A stretch of 64,000 nt of DNA from Parahoeflea halophila (GCF_900220985.1 NZ_OCPC01000005.1:336276-400275); one strand, 5' to 3'. Shown: positions 33,798 through 45,014, numbered from the stretch's first letter. A program made the numbers and translations. The notes: generated from the sequence alone by a model not told the origin.

Positions 33798-34480
33798 GCA
33801 CCCCCGGTTACGGCCAGGTCTTTGCCGCGCTGCGTGACGGGTGCCCGGAGCAATGGCAGGCCTATACACGTCATGCCTTTGTCGAGGGGCTGGGGGACGG
33901 TTCGCTGCCGCGGGCCTCGTTCATGCATTACCTGATCCAGGACTATGTCTTCCTGGTGCATTTCTCCCGGGCCTGGTCGCTGGGCGTGATCAAGGCGGAG
34001 ACGCGTGAGGAAATGCAGGTCTGCGCTGCGACCGTGAATGCGCTGATCAATCACGAGATGGCGCTGCATGTGAGAACCTGTGCTGGCTTGGGCATCGATG
34101 AAGCCGCGCTGTTTGCCACCAAAGAGGAGGTCGCCAATCTTGCCTATACCCGCTACGTCATGGATGCAGGGCTGCAGGGCGATTTCATCGACCTGATCGC
34201 AGTGCTTGCGCCCTGCTGCTTCGGCTATGGCGAAATCGGCCTCCGGCTCGCCGGTGTGGCTGTGGCGGACACGCCTTATGCCGACTGGATAGTAACCTAT
34301 GCCGGAGACGAGTATCAGGATGTGATGGCGTCGGTGGGCGAGATGTTCGATGCGGCGGTGTTCCGAAGGCTGGGGCCGGAGTTCCGGACGAGCCCACGCT
34401 GGCAGCGGTTGCAGGGCCGCTTCACCACGGCAACCGAACTGGAAGTGGGGTTCTGGGACATGGGGCTTGACGGCAGGTGA
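33794..34480 (+). CDS. tenA: TenA-family aminopyrimidine aminohydrolase
   Basis: TenA turns degraded thiamine pieces such as aminomethyl-HMP into HMP. The 228-residue helical protein has the family motifs: HYLIQDYVFLVHFSRAWSLG near residues 45-64, with Asp50; LAPCCFGYGEIG near 138-149, with Cys141 or Cys142 as the nucleophile; and a late LEVGFWDMGL that carries a conserved Glu. It overlaps thiY and thiZ by 4 bases each. Placement between a thi importer and thi kinases fits a true salvage role. Confidence 0.92.
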   Translation: MSTPGYGQVFAALRDGCPEQWQAYTRHAFVEGLGDGSLPRASFMHYLIQDYVFLVHFSRAWSLGVIKAETREEMQVCAATVNALINHEMALHVRTCAGLGIDEAALFATKEEVANLAYTRYVMDAGLQGDFIDLIAVLAPCCFGYGEIGLRLAGVAVADTPYADWIVTYAGDEYQDVMASVGEMFDAAVFRRLGPEFRTSPRWQRLQGRFTTATELEVGFWDMGLDGR

Positions 34481-35202
34481 GCGCTCCCACCTCGATCGCG
34501 CTTCGGGGCAGCTACCGGATTGCCGACGAGATGCTGTTTGACGGCGTGGCGTTGACCATGCCCGCCGGTGAGTGGTCCTGCCTGCTGGGCCGGTCCGGGG
34601 TGGGCAAGTCGACGATCCTGCGGCTGATCCTCGGGCTTGAAACCGCGGGGCAATTCGAGGGAACGATTGCAGCCGGGGATGGCAAGCCGATTGGCGGACG
34701 CGCCAGTTACATGGCGCAATCGGACCTGCTGCTGCCCTGGCTCAGCCTGCGCGAAAACGTGGTGCTCGGCGTGCGTTTGCGCGGCGAAAGACCGGATTTC
34801 GACAAGGCCGATGCGATGATCGCGCAGGTCGGGCTGACCGACGATCATGCCAAGAAACCCGGTGCGCTGTCGGGCGGCATGCGGCAACGCGCAGCGCTGG
34901 CCCGGACGCTGATGGAGGATTGCCCGATCGTGCTCCTGGACGAGCCGTTTTCGGCGCTGGATGCCGGCACCCGCGCCGACATGCAGGATCTGGCTGCCCG
35001 GGTGCTGGCCGGCAGGACCGTGCTCCTGGTGACCCATGATCCCGCCGAGGCCTGCCGTCTCGGCCATCACGTCAATGTGCTGTCGGCAACCGGCATCGCA
35101 CACTGGCCCGTGCCCGAGAGCGCCCCCATTCGAGGCGTGGATGACCCCGAACTGCTCCACACCCAGGCGTCCTTGCTGTCGCATTTGCGGGGGGCGGCAT
35201 GA
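34477..35202 (+). CDS. thiZ: ThiZ, ATPase of the thiamine-precursor ABC importer
   Basis: A 241-residue ABC ATPase with Walker A GRSGVGKS (residues 38-45), a Q-loop in MAQSDLLLPWLSL, signature LSGGMRQRAALA, Walker B IVLLDEPFSALD and H-loop LLVTHDPAEA. It is close to the nitrate/taurine-type (SsuB/TauB) ATPases. It starts at a GTG that overlaps the tenA stop by 4 bases and ends over the start of thiX, so coupling is tight throughout. Confidence 0.9.
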   Translation: MSAPTSIALRGSYRIADEMLFDGVALTMPAGEWSCLLGRSGVGKSTILRLILGLETAGQFEGTIAAGDGKPIGGRASYMAQSDLLLPWLSLRENVVLGVRLRGERPDFDKADAMIAQVGLTDDHAKKPGALSGGMRQRAALARTLMEDCPIVLLDEPFSALDAGTRADMQDLAARVLAGRTVLLVTHDPAEACRLGHHVNVLSATGIAHWPVPESAPIRGVDDPELLHTQASLLSHLRGAA

Positions 35203-35942
35203 CCCGCGGCTGGTATCCGCTCGGTGCCGGACTGCTGGGTCTCGGGCTGTGGCAGGCCGTTGTGTGGATCACCGGCGCGCCGCATTTCATCCTGCCCGAT
35301 CCGTGGCGGGTGGCGAAGGTGGGGTTCGAGAACCGCGCGCTTATTGCGGAGCACACGCTGATAACTGCGACCGAAGTCGCCCTCGGGCTGCTGATCGGCT
35401 CGCTGCTGGGCGCGCTGACGGCAATCCAGCTCGCCGCCTCGCCGCGGCTGGCCCGGCTGACATTGCCGATGCTGGTCTTCACCCAGGCGGTGCCGGTCTT
35501 CGCGCTGGCGCCGATCCTGACCGTGTGGCTCGGCTACGGCATGGCGTCGAAGATCGCGATGGCGGTGCTGATCATCTATTTCCCGGTCACCTCGGCGTTT
35601 CATGACGGGCTCACACGGGTCCCGCCGGCGCTTCTGGACCTGGCCGAGACAATGGGCGCCAGCCCGTCGCAGATCATGCGGCGGATCCGGATCCCGCACG
35701 CGCTGCCATCGCTTGCCTCCGGTCTCAAGCTCGCAGCCGTCTACGCGCCCATCGGAGCGGTCATCGGCGAGTGGGTCGGCTCCTCGAAGGGGCTCGGCTA
35801 CCTGATGCTGCTCGCCAATGGCAGGGCCAAGGTCGACCTGATGTTCGCCAGCCTGATCGCGCTGGCGGTTCTGACCGTTGTGCTGCACAAGGCAGTTTCG
35901 CTGCTTGCGCAGCGACTCACCGAGTTCTCCCGGTTCGCTTGA
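35199..35942 (+). CDS. thiX: ThiX, permease of the thiamine-precursor ABC importer
   Basis: A 247-residue inner-membrane permease with about six helices. The cytoplasmic ATPase-contact loop (EAA motif) is LAETMGASPSQIMRRIRIPH near residues 148-167, followed by LPSLASGLKLAAVYAPIGAV. This is the plan of SsuC/TauC/ThiX permeases. It is the last gene of the operon, and its stop lies 27 bases before the end of the convergent acetoacetyl-CoA synthetase gene. Confidence 0.9.
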   Translation: MTRGWYPLGAGLLGLGLWQAVVWITGAPHFILPDPWRVAKVGFENRALIAEHTLITATEVALGLLIGSLLGALTAIQLAASPRLARLTLPMLVFTQAVPVFALAPILTVWLGYGMASKIAMAVLIIYFPVTSAFHDGLTRVPPALLDLAETMGASPSQIMRRIRIPHALPSLASGLKLAAVYAPIGAVIGEWVGSSKGLGYLMLLANGRAKVDLMFASLIALAVLTVVLHKAVSLLAQRLTEFSRFA

Positions 35943-35969
35943 CTTCTCGAGCAGCCCTGCCCGCTCGGG

Positions 35970-37922
<1,953 letters not shown>

Positions 37923-38103
37923 ATCCTGCTCCTGCCTTCCAATAGGATGCGGTAGTAGCATTGGATGCATTCTATGCAAACAGTATATTGCGGCGCAGCA
38001 TGACATTGCGGCCGCAACTGCGGCTCGCCAATTGCATTCGGCTTCACCAAGCTTTAACCAAGGCAAGCGGCACCATTCGGAGCAGTGGTTGGGGAGTAAC
38101 GGA

Positions 38104-39978
38104 TTGGGTTTCATCATCGCACAGTGGTCCTTGCGACGTGCGGCGATCTCGGGCGCGCTCTTCGTGCTGGTCACCGTGCTGGCCGTGTTCGCAAGCCTGC
38201 CGCTGGCGGTCTCCAGCGGCGTCGTGCGCGACCGCCTGGAACGCGACATCAGCGCCTGGGCCGGACATCCGGTTTCACTGGGTGATGCGCCCTCGATCGA
38301 CTACTGGCCGACGCCGACGATCCAGCTTGACAATGTCGTGATCCGGCCATCAACCTTTGCCGGCGGCGATCCGATCATGCGTGCGGACAGCATTGTCGCC
38401 AATTTCAATCTGTTTTCGGCAGTGCTCGGTGCGCCGAGCTTCTCCGAATTCCGGCTGATCCGTCCCACCTTCAATGTCGAGCTCTATCCCGATGCGACGT
38501 CGAACTGGAGCTCCCCTTCCGGCGATCTGGCGCAAGGAATTGCTGCCGCGATCGAGCGGGATCTTGCCGCGCAGGCCGGCGAAAAGCCGCCGGAGTCGGC
38601 CGTCATTCCGGCCTCGGCGGCCCTTGGCGCGGTCACAATCGAAAACGGCACGGTCAAATGGATCCGCGACCCGGGTGCGGAAGCCGAAAAGCTGACCGCC
38701 ATCAACGGCACGCTCGCTTGGACAGCGCCTACAGCGGTTGCGCGAGCGGACATGACGGCGATCTTCCGCGGCGAGCAGGTGACATTTGCGGGGTCGACCT
38801 CAGCCCCCCTGCTGCTGCTTGGCCGCCGGACCGCTCCTGTGCAAGTCAAGATCAGCTCGGTGCCGCTCAATATCGATTTCAGCGGATCTGCGAGCCTGGG
38901 GCCGGACCTGTTCCTGTCGGGCGCGCTGAAGCTTGCAAGTGTCTCGGTGCGGCGTGCGCTGGAATGGTCAGGCGCCGACATCAAGCCCGGCGAAGCACTG
39001 GGCGCGCTTGAACTGTCGGCAAAGATTACTGCCGAACAAAAAAGGGCCAAGCTCGACGACCTGATCATCATGGTCGACAAGAACCGCGGCATCGGTGTTC
39101 TCGACGTCGCCCTGCGCAGCGAAGAACCTCCCCTGATCACCGGCACACTGGCGTTCAGTTCACTGGATATCGCCTCATTCCTGCAAGCCTTTACGCCGCT
39201 GCCCAAGGCCGGGGGCGACATTGCCTCGACAATCGACACTAGGTTTCTGCGCGAGCTCGGACTCGATCTGAGGCTGTCGGCACAATCGGCAAGTTTCGGT
39301 CCGGTGGTGCTGTCCAATCTCGCGGCCGCGGCCCGGGTCGAGCAAGGCCGGGCCGTTTTCGATGTCGGCGACGCCACTGCCTATGACGGCAGCCTGATCG
39401 GCCGTATTGCCCTGTCCGAAAAAGGCGTCGATGGCGGCATCAAGGTACAGATGTCGGCGCGCAAGATGAATTTCGGCGGGCTGTTCGATGCCATCGGCCT
39501 GACCGGGCCATTGCCGCGCGGCACAGGGTCTCTCGACATCGAAGTCACTTCTCCCAATCCGACCTGGGCGACCACGCTGTCGGACCTCACCGGCAAGATC
39601 GACCTGGCAGTCGAGACCGGCATCGTTCCAGGTCTCAACATTGCCAGGTTCCGCGAACTCTCGAAGGCCGAGCGGTTCTTCGATCTCGACCAGTTGGGCG
39701 AAGGCGCCGGGTTCTCGTTCAACTCCGCACGGCTCCAGGCGACGATCGCCGAGGGCGAAGCCAACCTGACCACGGCCGAGCTGATCGGGCCCGAAACCAT
39801 CATCGCCCTGTCGGGCGTCATCCCCTATTCACGCTCGAGCCTGGCGATGGCCGGTGTGCTTGGCCCCGCACCCGCTGCTGACGGCACGGCGAGCGCGACC
39901 GGCGCGGTGCAGGAACCATTGCGGTTTTTCATCGGCGGTTCCTGGCCGCAACCGGTGATTTCTCCGGTCACCCCGTAA
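38104..39978 (+). CDS. AsmA-family protein
   Basis: A 624-residue protein anchored by one N-terminal membrane helix (SLRRAAISGALFVLVTVLAV), then periplasmic beta-rich repeats. It has AsmA features: DISAWAGHPVSLGDAPSIDY then WPTPTIQLDNVVI near residues 40-80, FRLIRPTFNVELYPDATSNW near 120, and the C-terminal MNFGGLFDAIGLTGPLPRGT and GSLDIEVTSP block with FNSARLQATIAEGEANLTTA. AsmA-like proteins bridge the periplasm and are implicated in lipid transport. No ATG fits; TTG 38104 with GGGGAG 8 bases upstream is the best start. The frame is open far upstream but only as an antisense shadow of aacS. Confidence 0.85.
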   Translation: MGFIIAQWSLRRAAISGALFVLVTVLAVFASLPLAVSSGVVRDRLERDISAWAGHPVSLGDAPSIDYWPTPTIQLDNVVIRPSTFAGGDPIMRADSIVANFNLFSAVLGAPSFSEFRLIRPTFNVELYPDATSNWSSPSGDLAQGIAAAIERDLAAQAGEKPPESAVIPASAALGAVTIENGTVKWIRDPGAEAEKLTAINGTLAWTAPTAVARADMTAIFRGEQVTFAGSTSAPLLLLGRRTAPVQVKISSVPLNIDFSGSASLGPDLFLSGALKLASVSVRRALEWSGADIKPGEALGALELSAKITAEQKRAKLDDLIIMVDKNRGIGVLDVALRSEEPPLITGTLAFSSLDIASFLQAFTPLPKAGGDIASTIDTRFLRELGLDLRLSAQSASFGPVVLSNLAAAARVEQGRAVFDVGDATAYDGSLIGRIALSEKGVDGGIKVQMSARKMNFGGLFDAIGLTGPLPRGTGSLDIEVTSPNPTWATTLSDLTGKIDLAVETGIVPGLNIARFRELSKAERFFDLDQLGEGAGFSFNSARLQATIAEGEANLTTAELIGPETIIALSGVIPYSRSSLAMAGVLGPAPAADGTASATGAVQEPLRFFIGGSWPQPVISPVTP

Positions 39979-40080
39979 CGGCACAGGCAACCCCGGCAGC
40001 GCTTGCGCAATCGCGCGTAATTGGCGAAACTTGAGTGCAGGCAACGCCTCGACGTCCCCCGCGGCTCTTGCCGGATTGAA

Positions 40081-40341
40081 ATGGAGAATGGCCCGATCAT
40101 GCTGCGGTTGCTATCGGCTCTCGTCAAAATCGGACTTGCATCGCTGGTCACCGGTGCCGCCTTGTCGGCACTCAACCTGTCTGCTGCGGAATTGCTGGCC
40201 GAGATCGGGCTGACGCCAGAATTTGTATTCGGGCTGATGCAGGAGGGGGCTGAATGGGCGATACCCAACATCGTGCTCGGCTCGATGGTGATCGTGCCGA
40301 TCTGGTTCGTCACCTACCTGCTGCGGCCACCCCGGAACTGA
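40081..40341 (+). CDS. DUF6460-family small membrane protein
   Basis: An 86-residue protein with two hydrophobic segments (LLSALVKIGLASLVTGAALS and PNIVLGSMVIVPIWFVTYLL) joined by a loop with LTPEFVFGLMQEGAEWA. This matches the small DUF6460 proteins of rhizobia, whose function is unknown. Starts at 40081 and 40099 are both in frame; neither has a strong ribosome site. It lies 102 bases after the AsmA-like gene on the same strand and may be co-transcribed. Confidence 0.75.
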   Translation: MENGPIMLRLLSALVKIGLASLVTGAALSALNLSAAELLAEIGLTPEFVFGLMQEGAEWAIPNIVLGSMVIVPIWFVTYLLRPPRN

Positions 40342-40374
40342 ACTGCGGAAACAAGCCGCAGCCGCGCTGACCGA

Positions 40375-41196
40375 TCAATGATTGCCTAGCGCTGCCTGTT
40401 CGTCGCGCCGGCGGCGGACCTCGCGGCTCTTGGTGAGCAGCGAAGCGATGATCACGCCAATGGTCACCACGCCAATAAGCAGCGTGCAGACGGCATTGAT
40501 CTCAGGCGTCACGCCCAGCCGCACCTGCGAGTAGATCTTCATCGGCAGCGTGGTGGCGCCGGGCCCCGAGGTGAAGCTGGCGATCACCAGATCATCGAGC
40601 GACAGGGTGAAGGCCAGCATCCAGCCGGAGATCACCGCCGGCAGGATCACCGGCAGGGTAATCAGGGTGAAAGCCCGGAACGGCGGACAGCCGAGATCCT
40701 GCGCCGCCTCCTCGAGCGAGCGGTCGAAACTGACAAGACGCGATTGCACCACCACGGCGACGAAGCACAGCGAGAAGGTGATATGGGCCAGTGTCACGGT
40801 CCAGAAGCCGCGGGCGAAATTGATCGACACGAACAGCAACAGCAGCGACAGTCCGGTGATCACTTCGGGCATGACCAGTGGCGCATAGACCATGCCGGTA
40901 AACAGGGTGCGGCCGTTGAAGCGTGTGTAGCGGACCAGCGCCACGGCGGCGAGCGTGCCGAGAACCGTGGCGATCGACGCGGAAAGAAAGGCCACGCGCA
41001 CCGTCACCCAGGCGGCATCGAGCAGCCCCTGGTTCCGGAACAATTCGCCATACCATTTGGTCGAGAACCCGGCCCAGACCGTGACCAGCCGGGATTCGTT
41101 GAAGGAATAGATCACCAGAAGCACGATCGGCAGATACAGGAAGGCAAAGCCGAAGATCACCGAGGTGATGTTGAACCAGGTCCAGCGCTTCCTCAT
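40375..41196 (-). CDS. potI: Putrescine-type ABC transporter permease PotI
   Basis: A 273-residue inner-membrane permease with six helices. The start (KRWTWFNITSVIFGFAFLYL then PIVLLVIYSFNESR) is typical of PotI/PotC, and the EAA loop reads EEAAQDLGCPPFRAFTLITL near 175-195. It is the last gene of the pot operon and overlaps potH by 4 bases. The start is ATG 41196; the open frame further upstream is inside potH and not family-like. Putrescine rather than spermidine is suggested by the nearby puuA-puuB genes. Confidence 0.9.
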   Translation of the reverse strand: MRKRWTWFNITSVIFGFAFLYLPIVLLVIYSFNESRLVTVWAGFSTKWYGELFRNQGLLDAAWVTVRVAFLSASIATVLGTLAAVALVRYTRFNGRTLFTGMVYAPLVMPEVITGLSLLLLFVSINFARGFWTVTLAHITFSLCFVAVVVQSRLVSFDRSLEEAAQDLGCPPFRAFTLITLPVILPAVISGWMLAFTLSLDDLVIASFTSGPGATTLPMKIYSQVRLGVTPEINAVCTLLIGVVTIGVIIASLLTKSREVRRRRDEQAALGNH

Positions 41197-42101
41197 CGGC
41201 TCTGCTCCGTCGCCCGCGCCTGGGCATTCTGGAACCAGACGATCGGCACCACGAGCACGATGAGCAGAATGATGGCGAGTGCGGAGGCCACCGTCCAGTC
41301 GCTGTTGTTGAAGAACTCGATCCACAGGGTCTTGCCGATCATCAGCGTGCCGGACCCGCCAAGCAGATCGGGGATGACGAATTCCCCGACCGCCGGGATG
41401 AACACCAGCAGGCAGCCGGCAAGGATGCCCGGAACCGCCAGCCGCGCGGTCACCTTCCAGAAGGCGCCGATGCGGGTACAGCCAAGATCGCGCGCCGCCT
41501 CGACCAGGGATTCGTCCATCTTCTCAAGCGTCGAGTAGATCGGCAGCACCATGAAAGGCAGGTAGGAATAGATGATGCCGATATAGACGGCCTTGTTGGT
41601 GGACAGGATTTCCAGCGGCGTGTGGATCAGCCCAAGCCACAAAAGCAACTGGTTGAGCAACCCCTCCTGCTTCAGGATGCCGATCCAGGCGTAAACGCGG
41701 ATCAGGAAGGAGGTCCAGAACGGCAGGATCACCAGCATCAGCAATATGGGGCGCAAACCGTCGGGCGCCCGCGCCATACCATAGGCCAGCGGAAAGCCAA
41801 TCAGCAGCGTCAGCACCGTGGAAACAAAGGCTATCTGCAGGCTGGACAGATAGGAATTGATGTAGAGCGAATCGCCGATCAGGAAGATGAAGTTTTCCAG
41901 ATCAAGGCTGGTCAGCTTGCTCCAGAATTCCCCCCAGCCGTCGGAAAAGCTGAATTGCGGGGCATAGGGTGGTTGCCCGTATTCGAGATCGGACAGCGCG
42001 ATCTTGAGCACCAACAGGAACGGCAGCAGGAAGAAGAACAGCAGCCAGATATAGGGAACGATGATGACCAGGCGGGCCTTGATGGCGGAGACAATGTTCA
42101 T
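41193..42101 (-). CDS. potH: Putrescine-type ABC transporter permease PotH
   Basis: A 302-residue permease that pairs with PotI. It has IVPYIWLLFFFLLPFLLVLK near the start, the long periplasmic first loop with NFIFLIGDSLYINSYLSSLQ, FWTSFLIRVYAWIGIL near 150, and the ATPase-contact loop LVEAARDLGCTRIGAFWKVT near 205-225. It follows a small membrane-protein gene by 10 bases and overlaps potI by 4. Confidence 0.9.
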   Translation of the reverse strand: MNIVSAIKARLVIIVPYIWLLFFFLLPFLLVLKIALSDLEYGQPPYAPQFSFSDGWGEFWSKLTSLDLENFIFLIGDSLYINSYLSSLQIAFVSTVLTLLIGFPLAYGMARAPDGLRPILLMLVILPFWTSFLIRVYAWIGILKQEGLLNQLLLWLGLIHTPLEILSTNKAVYIGIIYSYLPFMVLPIYSTLEKMDESLVEAARDLGCTRIGAFWKVTARLAVPGILAGCLLVFIPAVGEFVIPDLLGGSGTLMIGKTLWIEFFNNSDWTVASALAIILLIVLVVPIVWFQNAQARATEQSR

Positions 42102-42111
42102 CCGGCAGCCC

Positions 42112-42501
42112 TCACAGCGATTTCACGATGCCGCGGAGCAGCAGATAGGCCAGCAAGCCGGCGAGCATCAGGTAGATTGCGGTGCCGTAAAGTTCGATCA
42201 CCTGTGGCGAACCGTACAGCGTGGCGAAGAAACCGGCGGTCGAGAGCGCCACATAGGCTGCGAGATTTTGCCGTTTCGCCGGCAAGGGCCTGACCAGGAT
42301 TCCACGGCTTCGCGCGAAACTCATTGCCCAGACCGAGACGCCGACATAGGCGATGAAGATCAGGCCGAGCTCCGGACGCTGGAGCAGCAGGACGGCGGCT
42401 ACGGCAAATGCCATTGCCGCAGCCGAGATGCGGTTGACCCGGAATGCCCGGTCGATATCCGCTTCGCGGTTGATGTCGTTGTCTCCAGCAGCCATCGGCA
42501 T
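42112..42501 (-). CDS. Small four-helix membrane protein inserted in the pot operon
   Basis: A 129-residue protein of unknown family, with four hydrophobic segments near residues 25-40 (ISAAAMAFAVAAVLLLQ), 47-63, 85-103 and 108-127 (YLMLAGLLAYLLLRGIVKSL). It is not an ABC permease: there is no EAA loop. It overlaps the end of potG (TGATG at the junction; a GTG at 42504 is an alternative start) and lies 10 bases before potH. Tight spacing implies co-translation with the transporter. An accessory or stability role for PotFGHI is inference. Confidence 0.75.
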   Translation of the reverse strand: MPMAAGDNDINREADIDRAFRVNRISAAAMAFAVAAVLLLQRPELGLIFIAYVGVSVWAMSFARSRGILVRPLPAKRQNLAAYVALSTAGFFATLYGSPQVIELYGTAIYLMLAGLLAYLLLRGIVKSL

Positions 42502-43640
42502 CACCGGTCCAGAACAATGCCGGATTCGGCACCGAAGGTGAGCCAGACGCGCTCATCATAGCCGATCGGTTCCTCGACCAGACGGAAGCGGTTGAGCATC
42601 GCCGCCTGCACGACTGCCCCGGAGCCGAGCTTGACGTTGAGCACGGTCATGTCGCCCAGATAGGCGATGTCCCAGACCTCGCCTTCGAACGCGTTGACGG
42701 CGCCCTCCGGCCTTGTCCGGCTGATCCCGATCTTTTCGGGCCTGATCGCAAACCAGGCCGTGGCGCCCTTGTTGATTGCCGCCTCGCGCAAGGCGCCGGT
42801 GATCTTTCCGTCCGGGCCATCAAGCACGACGCGATCGCCGTTACTGCTTTCGACCTTGCCTTCGAGCGTGTTCACCGAACCGATGAAATCGGCGACATAG
42901 CGTGAATTGGGCGCCTCGTAGATTTCCACCGGCGTCCCGGTCTGGACGATGATGCCCTTGTCCATGACCGCGATGCGGTCGGACATGGTCATGGCCTCCT
43001 CCTGATCGTGGGTGACGATCATGAATGTGAGGCCCAGCTCCTGCTGCAGATCCATCAATTCGAACTGGGTTTCCTCGCGCAGCTTCTTGTCGAGCGCGCC
43101 GAGCGGTTCGTCGAGAATGAGCAGCTTCGGTCGCTTGGCCACCGAGCGTGCCAGCGCCACGCGCTGCCGCTGGCCTCCTGACAGCTGGTGCGGCTTGCGG
43201 CGGGCAAACTCCTCGAGCTTGACCAGTTTGAGCATCTGCTGGACCCGCTCATCGCGGGCAGCCTTTTCCATGCCGTCCTGCTTGAGGCCGAAGGCTATGT
43301 TGTCGGCCACGCTCATATGCGGAAACAGCGCGTAGGACTGAAACATCATATTGACCGGGCGCTTGTGCGGCGGCACGCCCTTCAGCGGCTGGCCGTCAAG
43401 AAACAGTTCGCCCTCGGTGGGTTCCTCGAAACCGGCAAGCATCCTGAGCAAGGTGGTCTTGCCGCAACCCGAGGGTCCGAGCAGCGAGAAGAATTCGCGC
43501 TCATAGACATCCAGCGACAGGTTTTCGACCGCGACGAAACTGCCGAACCGCTTGGTGACGTTCTGAAAGGAAATATAGGGCTTGGCGCCCGGATCGTCCC
43601 AGGGCGTGAACGACCGGCGGATGCTTCCCAATGACGGCAT
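42501..43640 (-). CDS. potG: Putrescine-type ABC transporter ATPase PotG
   Basis: A 379-residue ATPase with Walker A GPSGCGKT (residues 55-62), Q-loop in MMFQSYALFPHMSV, signature LSGGQRQRVALA, Walker B LLILDEPLGALDKKL and H-loop FMIVTHDQEEAM. The C-terminal third is the TOBE domain (NTLEGKVESSNGDRVVLDG and FAIRPEKIGISRTRPEGA), as in PotG and PotA. It is preceded by a hairpin that separates it from potF. Confidence 0.93.
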   Translation of the reverse strand: MPSLGSIRRSFTPWDDPGAKPYISFQNVTKRFGSFVAVENLSLDVYEREFFSLLGPSGCGKTTLLRMLAGFEEPTEGELFLDGQPLKGVPPHKRPVNMMFQSYALFPHMSVADNIAFGLKQDGMEKAARDERVQQMLKLVKLEEFARRKPHQLSGGQRQRVALARSVAKRPKLLILDEPLGALDKKLREETQFELMDLQQELGLTFMIVTHDQEEAMTMSDRIAVMDKGIIVQTGTPVEIYEAPNSRYVADFIGSVNTLEGKVESSNGDRVVLDGPDGKITGALREAAINKGATAWFAIRPEKIGISRTRPEGAVNAFEGEVWDIAYLGDMTVLNVKLGSGAVVQAAMLNRFRLVEEPIGYDERVWLTFGAESGIVLDR

Positions 43641-43664
43641 GGACGCCCCCCAAGCTGCTGAGTG

Positions 43665-43690
43665 AAAAAGGCCCGGCGCTGATGCGCCGG
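43665..43690 (-). terminator. Attenuator-like hairpin between potF and potG
   Basis: CCGGCGC (43673-43679), TGAT, GCGCCGG (43684-43690) form a 7-bp GC stem with a 4-base loop, followed on the minus strand by GCCTTTTTC. It lies 10 bases after the potF stop, so part of the transcripts should stop here and leave the binding protein more abundant than the membrane parts. Confidence 0.75.
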
Positions 43691-43700
43691 TCCGGTTCGG

Positions 43701-44798
43701 TTACTGTCCGGACTTGACCTCTGTCCAGGCGCGGTTGAGGATCCGCTTTTCACGCGCGTTGTCGGGCGAAACCGTGTAGAGGCGCGACACGGTTTCTTCG
43801 CTCGGATAGATCGCCGGATCACCAATCACTTCCTCGTCGAGGAACTCCTTGGAAGCTTCATTGCCGTTGGCGTAGTAGACATAGTTGGACGCCTTGGCCA
43901 TGACTTCCGGCTTCATGATGTAGTTGAGGAATTCATGGGCTTCCTCGACATTCTGGGCATCCGAAGGGATCGCCATGTTGTCGAACCACATCAGCGCACC
44001 TTCCTTGGGGATGATATAGTCGACATTGACCCCGGCATCGGCCTCCGCTGCGCGATCGCGCGCCTGCAGCACGTCACCCGACCAGCCGACCGCCAGGCAG
44101 ATGTCGCCGTTGGCAAGCGCATTGATATACTCGGAAGAATGGTACTTGCGCACATGCGGCCGGACCTTGAGAAGCAGGTCCTTGGCCTTGTCGATCGAAG
44201 CCTGATCCTTGAGGTCCGGATCCATGCCCTGATAGTTCAGCGAAGCCGGCACCAGTTCGGTGGGTGCGTCGAGCACGAAGATGCCGCAATCGGCGAGCTT
44301 TGAGACAGTGGCCTCGTCAAACAGTAGGTCCCAGGTGTTCAGATCGGCATCCGCACCAAGGCGTTCCTTGACCTTGTCGACATTGATGCCGAGGCCGGTG
44401 GTGCCCCACATGTAGTTGATGGCGTACTCGTTGCCGGGATCATACTTTTCCAGCCGCTCGGAAATTGCCGGGTCCATGTTGGTGATGTTCGGCAGCTTGG
44501 ATTTGTCGAGTTTCTGGAACACGCCGGCCTTGATCTGGTTGGCAAGAAAGGTCCCGGTCGGCACGACGATGTCGTAACCGGTGGAACCCGCCAGCAGCTT
44601 GGTTTCGAGCACTTCGTTGGAGTCGAAAACGTCGTAGACGACCTTGATGCCGGTTTCCTTCGTGAAGTCCTCGAGAATGGATTCATCTATATAGTCGGAC
44701 CAGTTGTAGACGTTGACAACGCGCTCCTGGGCGGTGGCGAGCACGGTCGATGCTGCAAGCATGACGGCTGCGGAGATTAGGCGGGTTTTCAGGGTCAT
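43701..44798 (-). CDS. potF: Periplasmic putrescine-binding protein PotF
   Basis: A 365-residue exported binding protein. The signal peptide is MTLKTRLISAAVMLAASTVL (cleavage near ATA-QER). The mature start NVYNWSDYIDESILEDFTKE and ETGIKVVYDVFDSNEVLETK are PotF/SpuD hallmarks, with LAGSTGYDIVVPTGTFLANQ and a late NFEEAHEFLNYIMKPEVMA-like segment. The start ATG 44798 has AGAGAGGAAC upstream. A hairpin follows. Substrate range (putrescine and related diamines) rests on the family and on the puu genes 10 kb away. Confidence 0.92.
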   Translation of the reverse strand: MTLKTRLISAAVMLAASTVLATAQERVVNVYNWSDYIDESILEDFTKETGIKVVYDVFDSNEVLETKLLAGSTGYDIVVPTGTFLANQIKAGVFQKLDKSKLPNITNMDPAISERLEKYDPGNEYAINYMWGTTGLGINVDKVKERLGADADLNTWDLLFDEATVSKLADCGIFVLDAPTELVPASLNYQGMDPDLKDQASIDKAKDLLLKVRPHVRKYHSSEYINALANGDICLAVGWSGDVLQARDRAAEADAGVNVDYIIPKEGALMWFDNMAIPSDAQNVEEAHEFLNYIMKPEVMAKASNYVYYANGNEASKEFLDEEVIGDPAIYPSEETVSRLYTVSPDNAREKRILNRAWTEVKSGQ

Positions 44799-45014
44799 TC
44801 CTGTTCCTCTCTTGTTGTCTTTCTTCATCCCGGCTTTGACGATCTGGTGCCGTTTTCGAAGCTGGACGTGAATGCGTCCCGCACCGGCCGGGCCGAGTGT
44901 GCGGGCCTCCAACCCTATGAAGGAAATGCGCAACCCACAAGAGGGGATCGGCGTGAACCTGTGCAATAGCAATGTCGCCGAAAAAGCGGGCTATAGCCTG
45001 TCCAGATAGGTGCA

